Shown: piece after piece, positions 24,662 to 34,075 of the stretch
How positions within the stretch are numbered: the first letter of the stretch is position 1
Layout of the letters: every line of letters begins with the position of its first letter
NCBI RefSeq assembly: GCF_018448935.1
Contig: NZ_RCWC01000005.1
Coordinates: 1-64,000, forward strand
DNA length: 64,000 nucleotides
Origin: Photorhabdus noenieputensis
GTDB lineage: Bacteria > Pseudomonadota > Gammaproteobacteria > Enterobacterales > Enterobacteriaceae
Direction: 5' to 3'
Made by a program: the position numbers and the translations under genes
The notes under the pieces: model-generated
Seen by the model: only the letters and a program-made list of their open reading frames with translations
What the model was told of the DNA's origin: nothing
The model's database searches: none

Positions 24662-26539
24662 ATGATGAACAAAAGAATGTTTTTCAATCAAGATAGATTA
24701 ATGAAGACTATCGTTCTTCTAATTGTAGATATATTTATTATCATTATTTCATACTGGCTAAGCATGTGGCTACGCCTTGATAGAGAAGTGCCCATCTACA
24801 GCTTACAACATTGGTTAACTATCATATTCGCCATACCCTTAACGCTATTTATTTTTTTAAGAATTGGCTTTTACAGATCGATATTAAAATATGTCAACAT
24901 GAGCATATTGAAATGGGCCATTGTTGGTTCATTTCTATCTACTCTACTATTAACTGCAATTTCCTTATACCAGCAAGCATTTTTACCCAGAACTGTACCA
25001 ATTATCTATTTCTCTTTTTTAGTTATCTCACTCTGCGGCACAAGATTTGTCTATAGAACGCTACGTAATTTAATAAAATATAAAGGCGCTCCTGTTATCA
25101 TATACGGAGCCGGAGAATCTGGCCGACAACTCTTACCCATATTAAGAGAACATAGAGAATTCAACCCAATTGCTTTTGTTGATGATAATGACAAATTACA
25201 TAATTTATCTATTCATGGAATTTGTGTCTTTTCTCCAGAGAAGATAACGCTCTTAGTAGAAAAATACCATATAAAGAAAATATTATTAGCCATACCCAGC
25301 GCATCAATATCTAATAGAAAAAAAATACTTGAAAGACTCCAAAAAGAGCATTGTGAAATCCTCACCATCCCAAGCTTCAATGATCTGGTTGAAGGCAAAG
25401 CGCAAATAAACTCACTGAAACGTGTTTCCATTAACGATCTGTTAGGCAGAGAACAAGTTAACCCATTACCAAGCTTACTCAGTAAAAATATCAAAAACAA
25501 AAATGTGCTTATTACTGGTGCCGGTGGTTCAATCGGATCAGAATTATGCAGGCAAATCATCACTCAGTCTCCTTCGCAACTGATCTTATTTGAATTAACC
25601 GAATATTGCCTTTACTCAATAGAAAAAGAGTTACAAAAGATAAACTCAGATAAAGATTTGAATATAACAATTACTGCAATTCTCGGTGATATAAAAGATT
25701 CAGATAAAATAGCCAGAATAATCAATAAATTTAACATTAATACCATATACCATGCTGCGGCATATAAACATGTTCCACTGGTAGAAATGAATACCATAGA
25801 GGGCATTAATAACAATATTTTTGGCACCCTCTCACTTGCTAAAGCCGCAGTTAATGAAAAAGTTGAAAAATTTGTATTAATCTCTACCGACAAAGCCGTC
25901 CGCCCGACGAATACAATGGGCGCGACAAAAAGATTTGCCGAGCTGATACTGCAAGCTTTTGCTAAAGAGAACAGTTATACCAAATTCTCAATGGTTCGCT
26001 TTGGCAACGTCCTTGGTTCATCCGGTTCCGTTGTCCCCCTATTCGAGAAACAGATAAAAAGTGGTGGGCCGATGACCCTCACTCACAAAGACATTACCCG
26101 TTACTTCATGACCATCCCGGAAGCCGCCCAATTAGTTATCCAAGCAGGAGCGATGGGCAATAATGGCGACGTCTTTGTTCTGGATATGGGCGAATCAGTA
26201 AAAATTTATGATCTCGCCCGGAAAATGATCCATCTTTCTGGGCTGGCCGTAAAAGATGAAGCCAATCCTCATGGCGATATCGAAATCAAAATTACCGGAT
26301 TAAGACCCGGTGAAAAACTTTATGAAGAGCTCTTAATTGGTGATAATGTCTCTGGCACCAATCACCCAAGAATAATGACAGCCAATGAAGTTTTTCTGAC
26401 TTGGGATAAATTAAACCCATTATTAAATGACCTAAAAACATCTTGTGAAAATTACGATTTTGAAAATATTAGGAAGCTCCTTATCAATGCTCCTATTGAT
26501 TTCCATCCTAAAGATTACATTTACGATCTTCTAAAATAA
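24662..26539 (+). CDS. wbpM: WbpM-like UDP-GlcNAc 4,6-dehydratase (copy 1)
   Basis: This 625-residue membrane-bound dehydratase has four TM segments in the first 130 residues, a CoA-binding-like Rossmann domain (about 140-270), then an SDR domain with GAGGSIG (286-292). DKAVRPTNTMGATKR (410-424) has methionine in place of the usual catalytic tyrosine (Met419-x3-Lys423), the hallmark of the WbpM/FlaA1 group. It produces UDP-4-keto-6-deoxy-GlcNAc. It closes the biosynthetic part of locus 1, as wbpM does in P. aeruginosa. It is very similar to the copy at 37613, most strongly over the last 550 bp. Confidence 0.93.
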   Translation: MMNKRMFFNQDRLMKTIVLLIVDIFIIIISYWLSMWLRLDREVPIYSLQHWLTIIFAIPLTLFIFLRIGFYRSILKYVNMSILKWAIVGSFLSTLLLTAISLYQQAFLPRTVPIIYFSFLVISLCGTRFVYRTLRNLIKYKGAPVIIYGAGESGRQLLPILREHREFNPIAFVDDNDKLHNLSIHGICVFSPEKITLLVEKYHIKKILLAIPSASISNRKKILERLQKEHCEILTIPSFNDLVEGKAQINSLKRVSINDLLGREQVNPLPSLLSKNIKNKNVLITGAGGSIGSELCRQIITQSPSQLILFELTEYCLYSIEKELQKINSDKDLNITITAILGDIKDSDKIARIINKFNINTIYHAAAYKHVPLVEMNTIEGINNNIFGTLSLAKAAVNEKVEKFVLISTDKAVRPTNTMGATKRFAELILQAFAKENSYTKFSMVRFGNVLGSSGSVVPLFEKQIKSGGPMTLTHKDITRYFMTIPEAAQLVIQAGAMGNNGDVFVLDMGESVKIYDLARKMIHLSGLAVKDEANPHGDIEIKITGLRPGEKLYEELLIGDNVSGTNHPRIMTANEVFLTWDKLNPLLNDLKTSCENYDFENIRKLLINAPIDFHPKDYIYDLLK

Positions 26540-26752
26540 TATCTATAAATACATTCATGTCATGAAACTGGCTGGAAATCATATAATTCAGAAAATTAAA
26601 ATAACAAGCTAACAAAAACCTCATTATTAGATATATCATATGCATTATACTTCCTTCATTTATTCCCTCAACAAAGGAGAATGATTAAACATCTGGAAAT
26701 TATGAAACCAGCCTCTTAGCATGAGTCTATAAACTTATGAAACAGTACCCAA

Positions 26753-27712
26753 ATGGCTATATTCATCAACCGTAAAGTAACAGCCAATGCCTATGGACTA
26801 TTCTCCGGTGTTTTTTGGGGACTCACTGGTGTTCTTTTAGCTATTTTATTAAAAAGCAACACTCTTTCCTCTTATTTCTTTATTCCTATCATTATTGCTT
26901 TCCTAAATGATACGATTTCATGCGGATATATGTTTATATATCTTATAGTTAAAGGAAAATACCGAGCGATACGCCTTATCCCCAAAAACAAGAAAAATGG
27001 CATAATTATACTAGCGGCTATATTTGGCGGCCCAATTGGCATGTCTTGTTATATTTTAGCTATACAATACATTGGTATTAGCTACACAGCCACTATTTCG
27101 GCAACTTACCCTGCTATTGGGGCGCTCATTTCTTTTTTCCTGCTTAAAGATCGTATTCACCTTATCGGCATATTGGGATTAATACTGGCCGTTGTATGCA
27201 CTATGATACTCGGTTATTCGGCATCAACTCAGACAATATCTGGTTGGATAGGTTTTCTCTTCGCTTTTATATGCGCACTAGGCTGGAGTTCCGAAGTTGT
27301 TATCAGCTCTTACGGTATGAACAAAGATATACCTGCTGATATTGCTTACTTCATCAGGCAATTATCATCCTCAGTGGGCTATTTAGTTATTATCATATTA
27401 TTCATTCACTCTTTCCCTGGTATTGTAAACATATTCTCAAATATAGAATTATACTCCTTATTGTTTTTCACCTCTCTGGTCGCCACGCTATCGTACCTCT
27501 TCTACTACAAAGCAATCTGCATGCTTCAACCCATCCGTGCAATGAGTTTAAATATCACCTATGCTATCTGGGCAGTGATTTTTGCTTGTTTGCTGGTAGA
27601 CGAACCCATCTCTATAAAACTCCTACTCCTATGCGTAGGAGTCTCTGCTGGTTCATTCCTGACTGCCGTAAATCCACTTAATATCAAAAAATTGATTCTG
27701 ACACTTAAATGA
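26753..27712 (+). CDS. EamA/DMT-family transporter
   Basis: This 319-residue protein has about ten TM segments in two five-helix repeats, the layout of EamA drug/metabolite transporters. The second repeat ends WAVIFACLLVDEPISIKLLLLC, and GLFSGVFWGLTGVLLAILL and GYYA-like YLFYYKAI motifs are also typical. The gene is separated by 213 bp from wbpM and so probably has its own promoter. It may not be part of polysaccharide assembly. The substrate cannot be inferred. It lies at the right edge of locus 1, beside the fossil junction. Confidence 0.8.
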   Translation: MAIFINRKVTANAYGLFSGVFWGLTGVLLAILLKSNTLSSYFFIPIIIAFLNDTISCGYMFIYLIVKGKYRAIRLIPKNKKNGIIILAAIFGGPIGMSCYILAIQYIGISYTATISATYPAIGALISFFLLKDRIHLIGILGLILAVVCTMILGYSASTQTISGWIGFLFAFICALGWSSEVVISSYGMNKDIPADIAYFIRQLSSSVGYLVIIILFIHSFPGIVNIFSNIELYSLLFFTSLVATLSYLFYYKAICMLQPIRAMSLNITYAIWAVIFACLLVDEPISIKLLLLCVGVSAGSFLTAVNPLNIKKLILTLK

Positions 27713-27869
27713 GTACGATTCTGTTCGTATCGTAACAAGTTTAGGCTTGCTTTAATGTTATAGTTAAATAAAACTACTAAAACTCCACTCCCTATCAATA
27801 CCAAGTATTCCCTAATCTACACCAACCACTCCCCTCTCTTCTCTAGCCTTTTAGATAACAATCACTATT

Positions 27870-28015
27870 GGGTTTCTACACCTTCAAAGATTACGGATTT
27901 CAGAATCAGGAACATCGTTATCCCACCAATCACAATGCTAAATAAACATAATGTCACAATTAAGCTTTACTACCGAATGGATATCACGGAAACATTGCCA
28001 CATCCCGATGCGAAT
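27870..28015 (-). pseudogene. cysE: Decayed cysE fragment (central part)
   Basis: Read on the minus strand, the segment carries GATATCCATTCGG, then CATTATGTTTATT, CATTGTGATTGGTG and GATGTTCCTGATTCTG. In the same order, intact cysE (45617-46438) has GATATTCATCCGG, CATTATGCTTGATC, CATTGTGATTGGTG and GACGTTTCTATCCTGC. The intact gene encodes DIHPAAKIGCGIMLDH followed by GIVIGE and NDVSILQSV there. Several short deletions and stops break the frame. Only the middle of the gene can be recognised, and the boundaries are approximate. It has the orientation of the live gene and lies just left of a decayed cpxA end. Confidence 0.72.
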
Positions 28016-28049
28016 GGAATAGCAGCAAACTTGTTGAAAAATAAGGCAT

Positions 28050-28096
28050 CATAGCACGTTTTCGGTAAGATCTAACTGCCATTCCATGAACAGTAA
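28050..28096 (+). pseudogene. cpxA: Decayed cpxA 3' end
   Basis: The last codons read L-P-F-H-E-Q-stop (ending at 28096), matching L-P-L-H-G-R-stop of cpxA. The following AATACAGATTTCAGCTAAC equals the live downstream sequence AATACAGATTTCCGCTAAC. Similarity continues through the whole leader to the second JUMPstart (CTTGACCC, CTCCCC, GACAAAAG and GAAAAATCAG-type blocks in the same order). The upstream limit is uncertain because only some 45 bp of coding similarity is visible. Confidence 0.72.
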
Positions 28097-28280
28097 TACA
28101 GATTTCAGCTAACTGTATTCTACCAATTAGCTAAACAAGTGGTTTGTTAAACTTGACCCAGAAGAATTTACAGTCTAATCTCCCCGCAACTAGTTACAAA
28201 ATCTTATCCCCCATTACTTTTTGTTAAGACAGACAAAAGTATTGAGAAATCAGGGAAATAGATAAGATTTACGAATACCA

Positions 28281-28320
28281 CAGGCACTCTGGGAGCCAAA
28301 AACCTAGTGCGGTAGCTTTG
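28281..28320 (+). promoter_or_regulatory. JUMPstart/ops element of O-antigen locus 2
   Basis: CAGGCACTCTGGGAGCCAAA followed by AACCTAGTGCGGTAGCTTTG is a close JUMPstart match, with the ops core GCGGTAGC-TT at 28309-28319. The last 18 bases are identical to the locus 1 element. It should recruit RfaH for the operon starting with wzx at 28582, about 260 nt downstream. The leader between is AT-rich and contains a hexanucleotide tandem repeat. Confidence 0.9.
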
Positions 28321-28470
28321 CTTATCCATAGGATATAGATAACATTCAAAGCTCTTCAAGGCCCTCAAAACATCAGTGAATTTATGAAATATATGGTCAT
28401 AAAACCTATATTCTAAATTCTACCTATAACAAAAAGTATAACCTTAGGAAAATAAAAGAAATTTTTATTT

Positions 28471-28506
28471 AAAGCTAAAGCTAAAGCTAAAGCTAAAGCT
28501 AAAGCT
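28471..28506 (+). repeat. Hexanucleotide tandem repeat (AAAGCT)6
   Basis: Six perfect copies of AAAGCT lie in the 5' leader of locus 2, between the JUMPstart element and the wzx start codon (76 bp upstream of it). Perfect short tandem repeats can change copy number by slipped-strand mispairing. Here this would alter the leader length and not a reading frame. Confidence 0.95.
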
Positions 28507-28581
28507 ACTTACATCATATTTTTGTATCTCGAAAAAAACCATACCTCCATAATTTTAAATTAAGCTATTAAAAATTAAAAG

Positions 28582-29820
28582 ATGAAAGAAGCAATCACGA
28601 AAAATAGTGTACTAAGTAATATTAATGCTTTATTTATTACGCAAATAGCAAATTATTTATCTTTATTATTGATATTTCCTTATTTAAGTCGAATATTAGG
28701 TATTGACGGTTTTGGTAAAATAGGAATATCACTGTCTATTATATCTATTTTTCTAATTTTGACCGATTATGGATTTAATCTATCAGCTCCTAGTTGGATC
28801 GCCAATAATAAAAAAAACATAAATAAAACATGTGAATATATAGGGGCTATTTTTATACTAAAAATATTACTAACAACTTTAGGCATTATGTTACTTTTTA
28901 TTTTTACTTATTCTCATGACACATTACTAACCGATATTAAATTAATAGTCTCCATTGCACTATGCGCCACTTTTCAATCCATGCAACCAACTTGGTTTTT
29001 TCAAGGGATTGAGAAAATGAGAAAAATAACTTACTATACCATTATAGCTAAAGCTATTTACATGATCCTAGTATTGTTTTTTGTAAAAAATCCGGGACAA
29101 GAATGGTTAGTCATATTTTTTCAAGCAATAAGTTTTTGCTTGTCTTCAAGCATAGCTATTTATTTTATATACCGTGAAGGATATACAATTAGGTTAATCT
29201 CTAATCCTCGGATTATAAAAGTATTTAAAGAAAGCACTTGGTTTTTTATATCTAGAGCTGCCGTTTGTGTATATACTAGTGCAAGTACGTTAATCATCGG
29301 TAGTGCTGCCGGGGTTCAGCAAGCAGGTCTATATTCTAGTTCAGAAAAAATATATAATGCAGGACAAGGAATTATATCACCAATAAGTCAAGCAATTTAT
29401 CCATACCTCTCAAGATCTGGTGATAAAAGATTTCTTTACAAAATATCATTTATTATTGCAATACCAATGATAATCGGCTGCTATGTTATTACATCTTTTT
29501 CAAGTGATATTCTAACTATTTTCTACGGCCCATCATTTTCATCTGCGGCCCCAATATTGAATATTTTTTTATTCTGCCTAATAATAAATTATATCAGTGT
29601 CAATTTTGGATATCCAGCTTTTTCTATAATAAAAAGGTTAGATATTGCAAATAAAACTGTAATATTAGGTGCATTATTACAATTAATAAATTTGATTATA
29701 TTGTTTTATACTGAGAGTATTAATGCAATAAATATTTCATTAGCTATACTTATTGTTGAAATAATAGTCATGATTGTGCGGGTGGTTATTTTCATATCCT
29801 TAATTAATAGACCACAATAA
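28582..29820 (+). CDS. wzx: O-antigen flippase Wzx (locus 2)
   Basis: This 412-residue protein has about 12 TM segments and the PST/Wzx opening SVLSNINALFITQIANYLSLLLIFPYLSRILG. It also has QSMQPTWFFQGIEKM and a YSSSEKIYNAGQGIISPISQAIYPYLSR segment typical of RfbX-type flippases. It should flip lipid-linked repeat units. It differs strongly from the locus 1 Wzx, so it is not a duplicate. It is the first intact gene after the second JUMPstart and is very AT-rich. Its ribosome-binding site is weak. Confidence 0.9.
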   Translation: MKEAITKNSVLSNINALFITQIANYLSLLLIFPYLSRILGIDGFGKIGISLSIISIFLILTDYGFNLSAPSWIANNKKNINKTCEYIGAIFILKILLTTLGIMLLFIFTYSHDTLLTDIKLIVSIALCATFQSMQPTWFFQGIEKMRKITYYTIIAKAIYMILVLFFVKNPGQEWLVIFFQAISFCLSSSIAIYFIYREGYTIRLISNPRIIKVFKESTWFFISRAAVCVYTSASTLIIGSAAGVQQAGLYSSSEKIYNAGQGIISPISQAIYPYLSRSGDKRFLYKISFIIAIPMIIGCYVITSFSSDILTIFYGPSFSSAAPILNIFLFCLIINYISVNFGYPAFSIIKRLDIANKTVILGALLQLINLIILFYTESINAINISLAILIVEIIVMIVRVVIFISLINRPQ

Positions 29821-29864
29821 ACTAGCACTCATTTTATCACGTACTGGAAACAAGGCTGTTAGAA

Positions 29865-31013
29865 ATGAAGAAATTTAGAAAACTATATTCTGGTTTATTA
29901 CTATTAATTCAATATCCGTTTTACCCTATATCATTTTTATTTTATAGAAATAAAAATAGATGGATATTTGGAAGTTATGGCATATATAACGATAACAGTA
30001 GGTACCTTTTTGAATATTGTAATAAGCACTGTCCAGAAATTAGAGCTATTTGGATCGGGAAAAATAGATATTCTATATTACCTATAATTAAAGATGGATA
30101 TGAAGCGTACACAAAATATAGTTTAAAAGGATTATATTATCAATTAACATCAAAAGTCTATATATACTCCTCATACGTAAATAATATAAACTTCTTTACG
30201 AGTGGCAATACACTATTAGTTAATTTATGGCATGGGATACCATTGAAAAAAATAGAATTTGATATAAATACATTACCATTATCAAAATACTTTAAAAATG
30301 CTACATTTATTACAAAAATCTTATACCCTCAATATCATAAGAAACCAGATCTATTATTATCTCCCGGTGAATTTGTATATAATTATTCATTCAAAACAGC
30401 ATTCAAATTACCAAAAGAAAATATTATATTCGCAAATTACCCTAGGGTAAACAACTTAATAAATAGAAAAAACGTAAACAAAGAATTTTATTTCTTATAT
30501 ACCCCTACATGGAGAGACGATGATCATGACTTTCTATGTAATAAATTAGAGCTATTAGAAAAAATAAATGAATTTTGTAATAAAAGAAAGTGTAAATTTT
30601 TACTCAAGTTACATGCAAATACAAATATGAATAATGCCGAGATAGGAAATCTAAATAGAATAGAAATAGTCAACAATAAAACAGATCCTAATGAAGTATT
30701 AAGTAAAGCTGATTGCTTAATAACAGATTATTCATCCATATATTTCGATTATTTATATCTTAATAGACCTATTATTTTCTTCACATACGATGAAGATTCC
30801 TATTCAAAGAATAGAGAATTGTATAATTTGCCAGAGAATATCAGGCCAGGACCAATAGTAAGAGAAGACGATGCTCTATTGTCTTTATTTAAAAATATAC
30901 TAGATGGAAAAGACGATTTTAAAATAGCTAGAAACAATATAAAGAAATTGTTTTCTTCATCTGAAAATGACGATTTCATCATTCAAAGAATAAGAGAAAA
31001 ATTAACTAATTAA
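29865..31013 (+). CDS. TagB/TagF-like CDP-glycerol glycerophosphotransferase
   Basis: This 382-residue protein matches the CDP-glycerol:poly(glycerophosphate) glycerophosphotransferase family. It has LWHGIPLKK with His123, YTPTWRDD (212-219), LLKLHANT with His250, and [21 protein letters not shown] (286-306). The two histidines correspond to the catalytic pair of TagF. An N-terminal hydrophobic stretch (10-26) may anchor it to the membrane. It would add glycerol phosphate (or another polyol phosphate) to the lipid-linked repeat. The CDP-glycerol synthase TagD is encoded at 39925 in the same locus. Confidence 0.85.
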   Translation: MKKFRKLYSGLLLLIQYPFYPISFLFYRNKNRWIFGSYGIYNDNSRYLFEYCNKHCPEIRAIWIGKNRYSILPIIKDGYEAYTKYSLKGLYYQLTSKVYIYSSYVNNINFFTSGNTLLVNLWHGIPLKKIEFDINTLPLSKYFKNATFITKILYPQYHKKPDLLLSPGEFVYNYSFKTAFKLPKENIIFANYPRVNNLINRKNVNKEFYFLYTPTWRDDDHDFLCNKLELLEKINEFCNKRKCKFLLKLHANTNMNNAEIGNLNRIEIVNNKTDPNEVLSKADCLITDYSSIYFDYLYLNRPIIFFTYDEDSYSKNRELYNLPENIRPGPIVREDDALLSLFKNILDGKDDFKIARNNIKKLFSSSENDDFIIQRIREKLTN

Positions 31014-31029
31014 TTCATAAGGTGAGAAA

Positions 31030-32058
31030 TTGAAAATTTACATTTTTAGCGAAATTAATTACAATGATAATAAACATATAAACCAATATCTATTCGATTA
31101 CCTTACAGAGAAAGAAGATGATTGTTATTTTGTTGAGAGAGTAACAATGAAATTTCCTAAGTTGCAGCATTTCATTTCTCTTTTCAAAAAAAATAAAGCA
31201 GTGAATAAAGATAAAACTAAAATAATAAAATGTAGAATACTACCTCCTTTAAGAGTATTTAAGATTTTAAATTATTTTTTATTAAAAAAAGCAAATCTGA
31301 TTTTAAATGAAAGTGATATTATTATTAGCTTTGTACCACATTCACATGTTTATGATATTGCAGGAAATAAAGCAAAAAAAATATATTACTGTGTGCATGA
31401 TTCCCAAAAACAAAATTACCCGATTAATATTATCCCATATGAGAAAAAACTAGCAAATAAATCTATATTTTTCTGTGATAACGAAACTGTTATGAAAAAT
31501 ATCACAACTAATTACCATCTATCTTATGATGAAAGAAGAGAGAAAAATATATCAGACTATAAAGCATTTTTAGTTCCTCCTCCTGTTCCAGATGAATTTT
31601 TCAAAATTAATAAAGACCAAGAGATAAAGTATAATTTCGTTTATTATGGTAGTTTTCATCCGCATATCGATATCGGACTTATTAAACAGTTATCAAAAAG
31701 ATACACCATCTTAATTATCAGTAATAATCCCCCTTCTGATTTAAAGAGAAATAATAATATTACCATATTAAAATCTATTTATGATATGGAAGAATTGGCT
31801 AACAAAATAAATAGTGCAGAAAACATACTATTGCCTTACGATAATAGCTATTTTATGTCTACCATAACCCCAGCTAAAGCTTTACAAGTTAAATCGTTTG
31901 GGAAGGGAGTTTATTGTAGTAATATTTGCATTTCAAAAAAATATAAATTTTCAACACAATTAAAAAAACTAAAGCCAACAGAAAAAATTACTCAAGATTA
32001 TTCTGTATCTAATATCTGTGATTTCTTATACGATATAATAAGCCAGAAAAACAATTAA
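31030..32058 (+). CDS. Glycosyltransferase (GT-B, GT4/GT1-like), locus 2
   Basis: This is a 342-residue soluble protein with the outline of a GT-B glycosyltransferase. The N-terminal part contains VHDSQKQNYP. A linker VPPPVPDEFF follows, then a donor-type domain with FVYYGSFHPHIDIGLIKQL and LLPYDNSYFMSTITPAKALQVKSFG. The conserved glutamate motif of GT4 is not clear, so the family is uncertain. The start is TTG at 31030 with AAGGTGAG just upstream. It ends in a 1 bp overlap with wzy. Acceptor and donor are unknown. Confidence 0.65.
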   Translation: MKIYIFSEINYNDNKHINQYLFDYLTEKEDDCYFVERVTMKFPKLQHFISLFKKNKAVNKDKTKIIKCRILPPLRVFKILNYFLLKKANLILNESDIIISFVPHSHVYDIAGNKAKKIYYCVHDSQKQNYPINIIPYEKKLANKSIFFCDNETVMKNITTNYHLSYDERREKNISDYKAFLVPPPVPDEFFKINKDQEIKYNFVYYGSFHPHIDIGLIKQLSKRYTILIISNNPPSDLKRNNNITILKSIYDMEELANKINSAENILLPYDNSYFMSTITPAKALQVKSFGKGVYCSNICISKKYKFSTQLKKLKPTEKITQDYSVSNICDFLYDIISQKNN

Positions 32059-33224
32059 TGGATACTTCAATAATATTCTTTATTACCTCAATAATTATAC
32101 TATCAGTAGGATTAAACTCATTTACAAAATCGCTACTGGCATCATCAATTTTACTAGCACTAACTCCGTTAGGTGAGTTAAATGTACATATCCCATTAAT
32201 CTTATTATCAATACTACTCTGCTTATTAAATAAAGACTTCACCATATCCAAAAATAGATTATTATATTTCATCTTATTTATATCTTTAAGTATAATTATA
32301 TTCTTTTTTTCTTTCTATATTGACATTATAAAAACAATAGGAAAATGGGCAAAAACAATAGCCTTAATGTTTCCCCTTACTTTTATATCTAATAATAAAA
32401 TAAAGAAAGAAATTAATATTCAAATTCTATTTAAATCAATTCTATTATTATCAATAATTGGAACTTTTATATGGATATTTAATAGACAATACCATAGTGG
32501 CATAGAAGGTACTTATAGATTATCTGGTTTAGCACTAGATCCTAATTATACAGCAATACTATTAATTTCTTTTTTATTTCTAATAAAATTATTAAATTAT
32601 AAACTTACAAATACTGTTCTCATACTTACTTATATACTAATACTAACAACACAAGCGGTATCATCCATAGTTATTGCTATAATACTCTACATAATAATAT
32701 ATAAATTGCCTATTCCTTATCTGAAAAAAAATCGTAGTCTATTTAGGTTACTTGTATTCCTTATTTTAGGTAATTTATTCTCTACCTATGAAATAAGTCA
32801 AATATTCCATATTAATCTGTTTAATGATTGGCAAAATAACTACCTATCAATGAAGTTAAATTCAATGTTTATCAGATTAAATTCACAAATTGGTGGGATA
32901 AAAATGCTTGTTGCCGAGCCTAGTCGGCTATTATATGGATTTGGTTCTCATGTAAGCTTTAAGCTTTTTGGTAAAGTTATGCATCATGCTTATTTGCAAA
33001 CTATATTTGATCATGGGATTATTTTCTTAGCGATGTTATTTTTCTATATAAATACAGCTTTAAAGAAATACCCAGTTTATCCATTGTTTTTCTATTTACA
33101 AATCATGAATTTTTTATTCGATACATATTTTATGGGAATAGTAACTTTCATGTATATTATTTATATAAGTATAGAAAAAACCGAATACTATGGCAGTACA
33201 GAAAATAAATATAATCTTCCATAA
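32058..33224 (+). CDS. wzy: O-antigen polymerase Wzy (locus 2)
   Basis: This 388-residue multispanning protein has about ten TM segments and the Wzy/WaaL (O-antigen polymerase) signature region around residues 145-165, GTYRLSGLALDPNYTAILL. A long extramembrane stretch near 250-300 contains GIKMLVAEPSRLLYGFGSH. It should join repeat units in the periplasm. No resemblance to the locus 1 Wzy is evident, so the two loci make different linkages. It overlaps the upstream GT by 1 bp. Confidence 0.83.
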   Translation: MDTSIIFFITSIIILSVGLNSFTKSLLASSILLALTPLGELNVHIPLILLSILLCLLNKDFTISKNRLLYFILFISLSIIIFFFSFYIDIIKTIGKWAKTIALMFPLTFISNNKIKKEINIQILFKSILLLSIIGTFIWIFNRQYHSGIEGTYRLSGLALDPNYTAILLISFLFLIKLLNYKLTNTVLILTYILILTTQAVSSIVIAIILYIIIYKLPIPYLKKNRSLFRLLVFLILGNLFSTYEISQIFHINLFNDWQNNYLSMKLNSMFIRLNSQIGGIKMLVAEPSRLLYGFGSHVSFKLFGKVMHHAYLQTIFDHGIIFLAMLFFYINTALKKYPVYPLFFYLQIMNFLFDTYFMGIVTFMYIIYISIEKTEYYGSTENKYNLP

Positions 33225-33243
33225 TAGATAAATAGGAATCAAA

Positions 33244-34050
33244 ATGAATTTCTCCGTTCTAATGTCATTATATGACAAAGAATCTCCTTCTTATCTAGAT
33301 CAGTGCCTAGAAAGTTTATTTAATCAAAAATTGAAATCGAATGAAATAGTTTTAATTTTTGATGGAAAAATAAATTTAGAACTAGAAAAAACTGTTTCTA
33401 ATTGGATGGATTTATTACCAATAAAAATTATAAGATTAGAAGAAAATGTAGGATTAGCATCGGCATTAAATATAGGATTAGAATTTTGCAACAACGAACT
33501 TATTGCAAGAATGGATACTGACGATATTTGTGAATACGATAGATTTTTCCAACAAGTAAAATATTTAAAAAAGAACCCTAATACAGATATTGTCGGCATG
33601 TGGATCTCAGAAATAGATGAAAATAATAATATAATAAAAGGGTTAGTTAAGTATCCATTAGAACATAAGGATCTATTAAGTTTCTTTTCTAAACGAGCAC
33701 CATTAGCGCATCCTTCTGTAATGTTCAGAAAATCCTTTTTCAATAAAGCGGGTATCTACCCAACTAATATACTATTAGAAGAAGATACAGCATTATGGTA
33801 CAATGGATTTTTAAATAATTGTATATTTGCTAATATACCTTATATAGGGTTAAAATTCAGAAGAACAAGTAATTTTTATAAACGTCGTTCTAACCTTAGA
33901 AAAACTATAGATTTATTAAAATTTCGTTTAATAGTTATTAATAGAAAGTTAGGGTACGGATTAAAAGGTGATATATATGCCGTTTTATATTTCTTCATAT
34001 CACTATCTCCCAGTTTTATGAAAAAGGTCTTATACAAATATTTAAGATGA
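33244..34050 (+). CDS. GT2 family glycosyltransferase, locus 2
   Basis: This 268-residue GT-A enzyme of family GT2 starts NFSVLMSLYDKESPSYLDQCLESL. It has the nucleotide-binding aspartate in IVLIFDG, the metal-binding DTDD motif in ARMDTDD, and a later EEDTALW acidic motif (catalytic base region). It resembles small O-antigen galactosyl- or N-acetylhexosaminyltransferases. It is the last intact gene before a 1.4 kb stretch of fossils. The ribosome-binding site is AGGAAT. Confidence 0.85.
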   Translation: MNFSVLMSLYDKESPSYLDQCLESLFNQKLKSNEIVLIFDGKINLELEKTVSNWMDLLPIKIIRLEENVGLASALNIGLEFCNNELIARMDTDDICEYDRFFQQVKYLKKNPNTDIVGMWISEIDENNNIIKGLVKYPLEHKDLLSFFSKRAPLAHPSVMFRKSFFNKAGIYPTNILLEEDTALWYNGFLNNCIFANIPYIGLKFRRTSNFYKRRSNLRKTIDLLKFRLIVINRKLGYGLKGDIYAVLYFFISLSPSFMKKVLYKYLR

Positions 34051-34075
34051 CATTGAAAATTAACTCTAGAAAATT

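Noticed and set aside
27712-27742. Small inverted repeat ACGAT/ATCGT after the EamA gene
   Set aside because: The stem is only 5 bp with no U run, so it is too weak to call a terminator.
28471-28506. Short tandem array considered as a CRISPR
   Set aside because: Units are 6 bp with no spacers. No cas genes are in the window.
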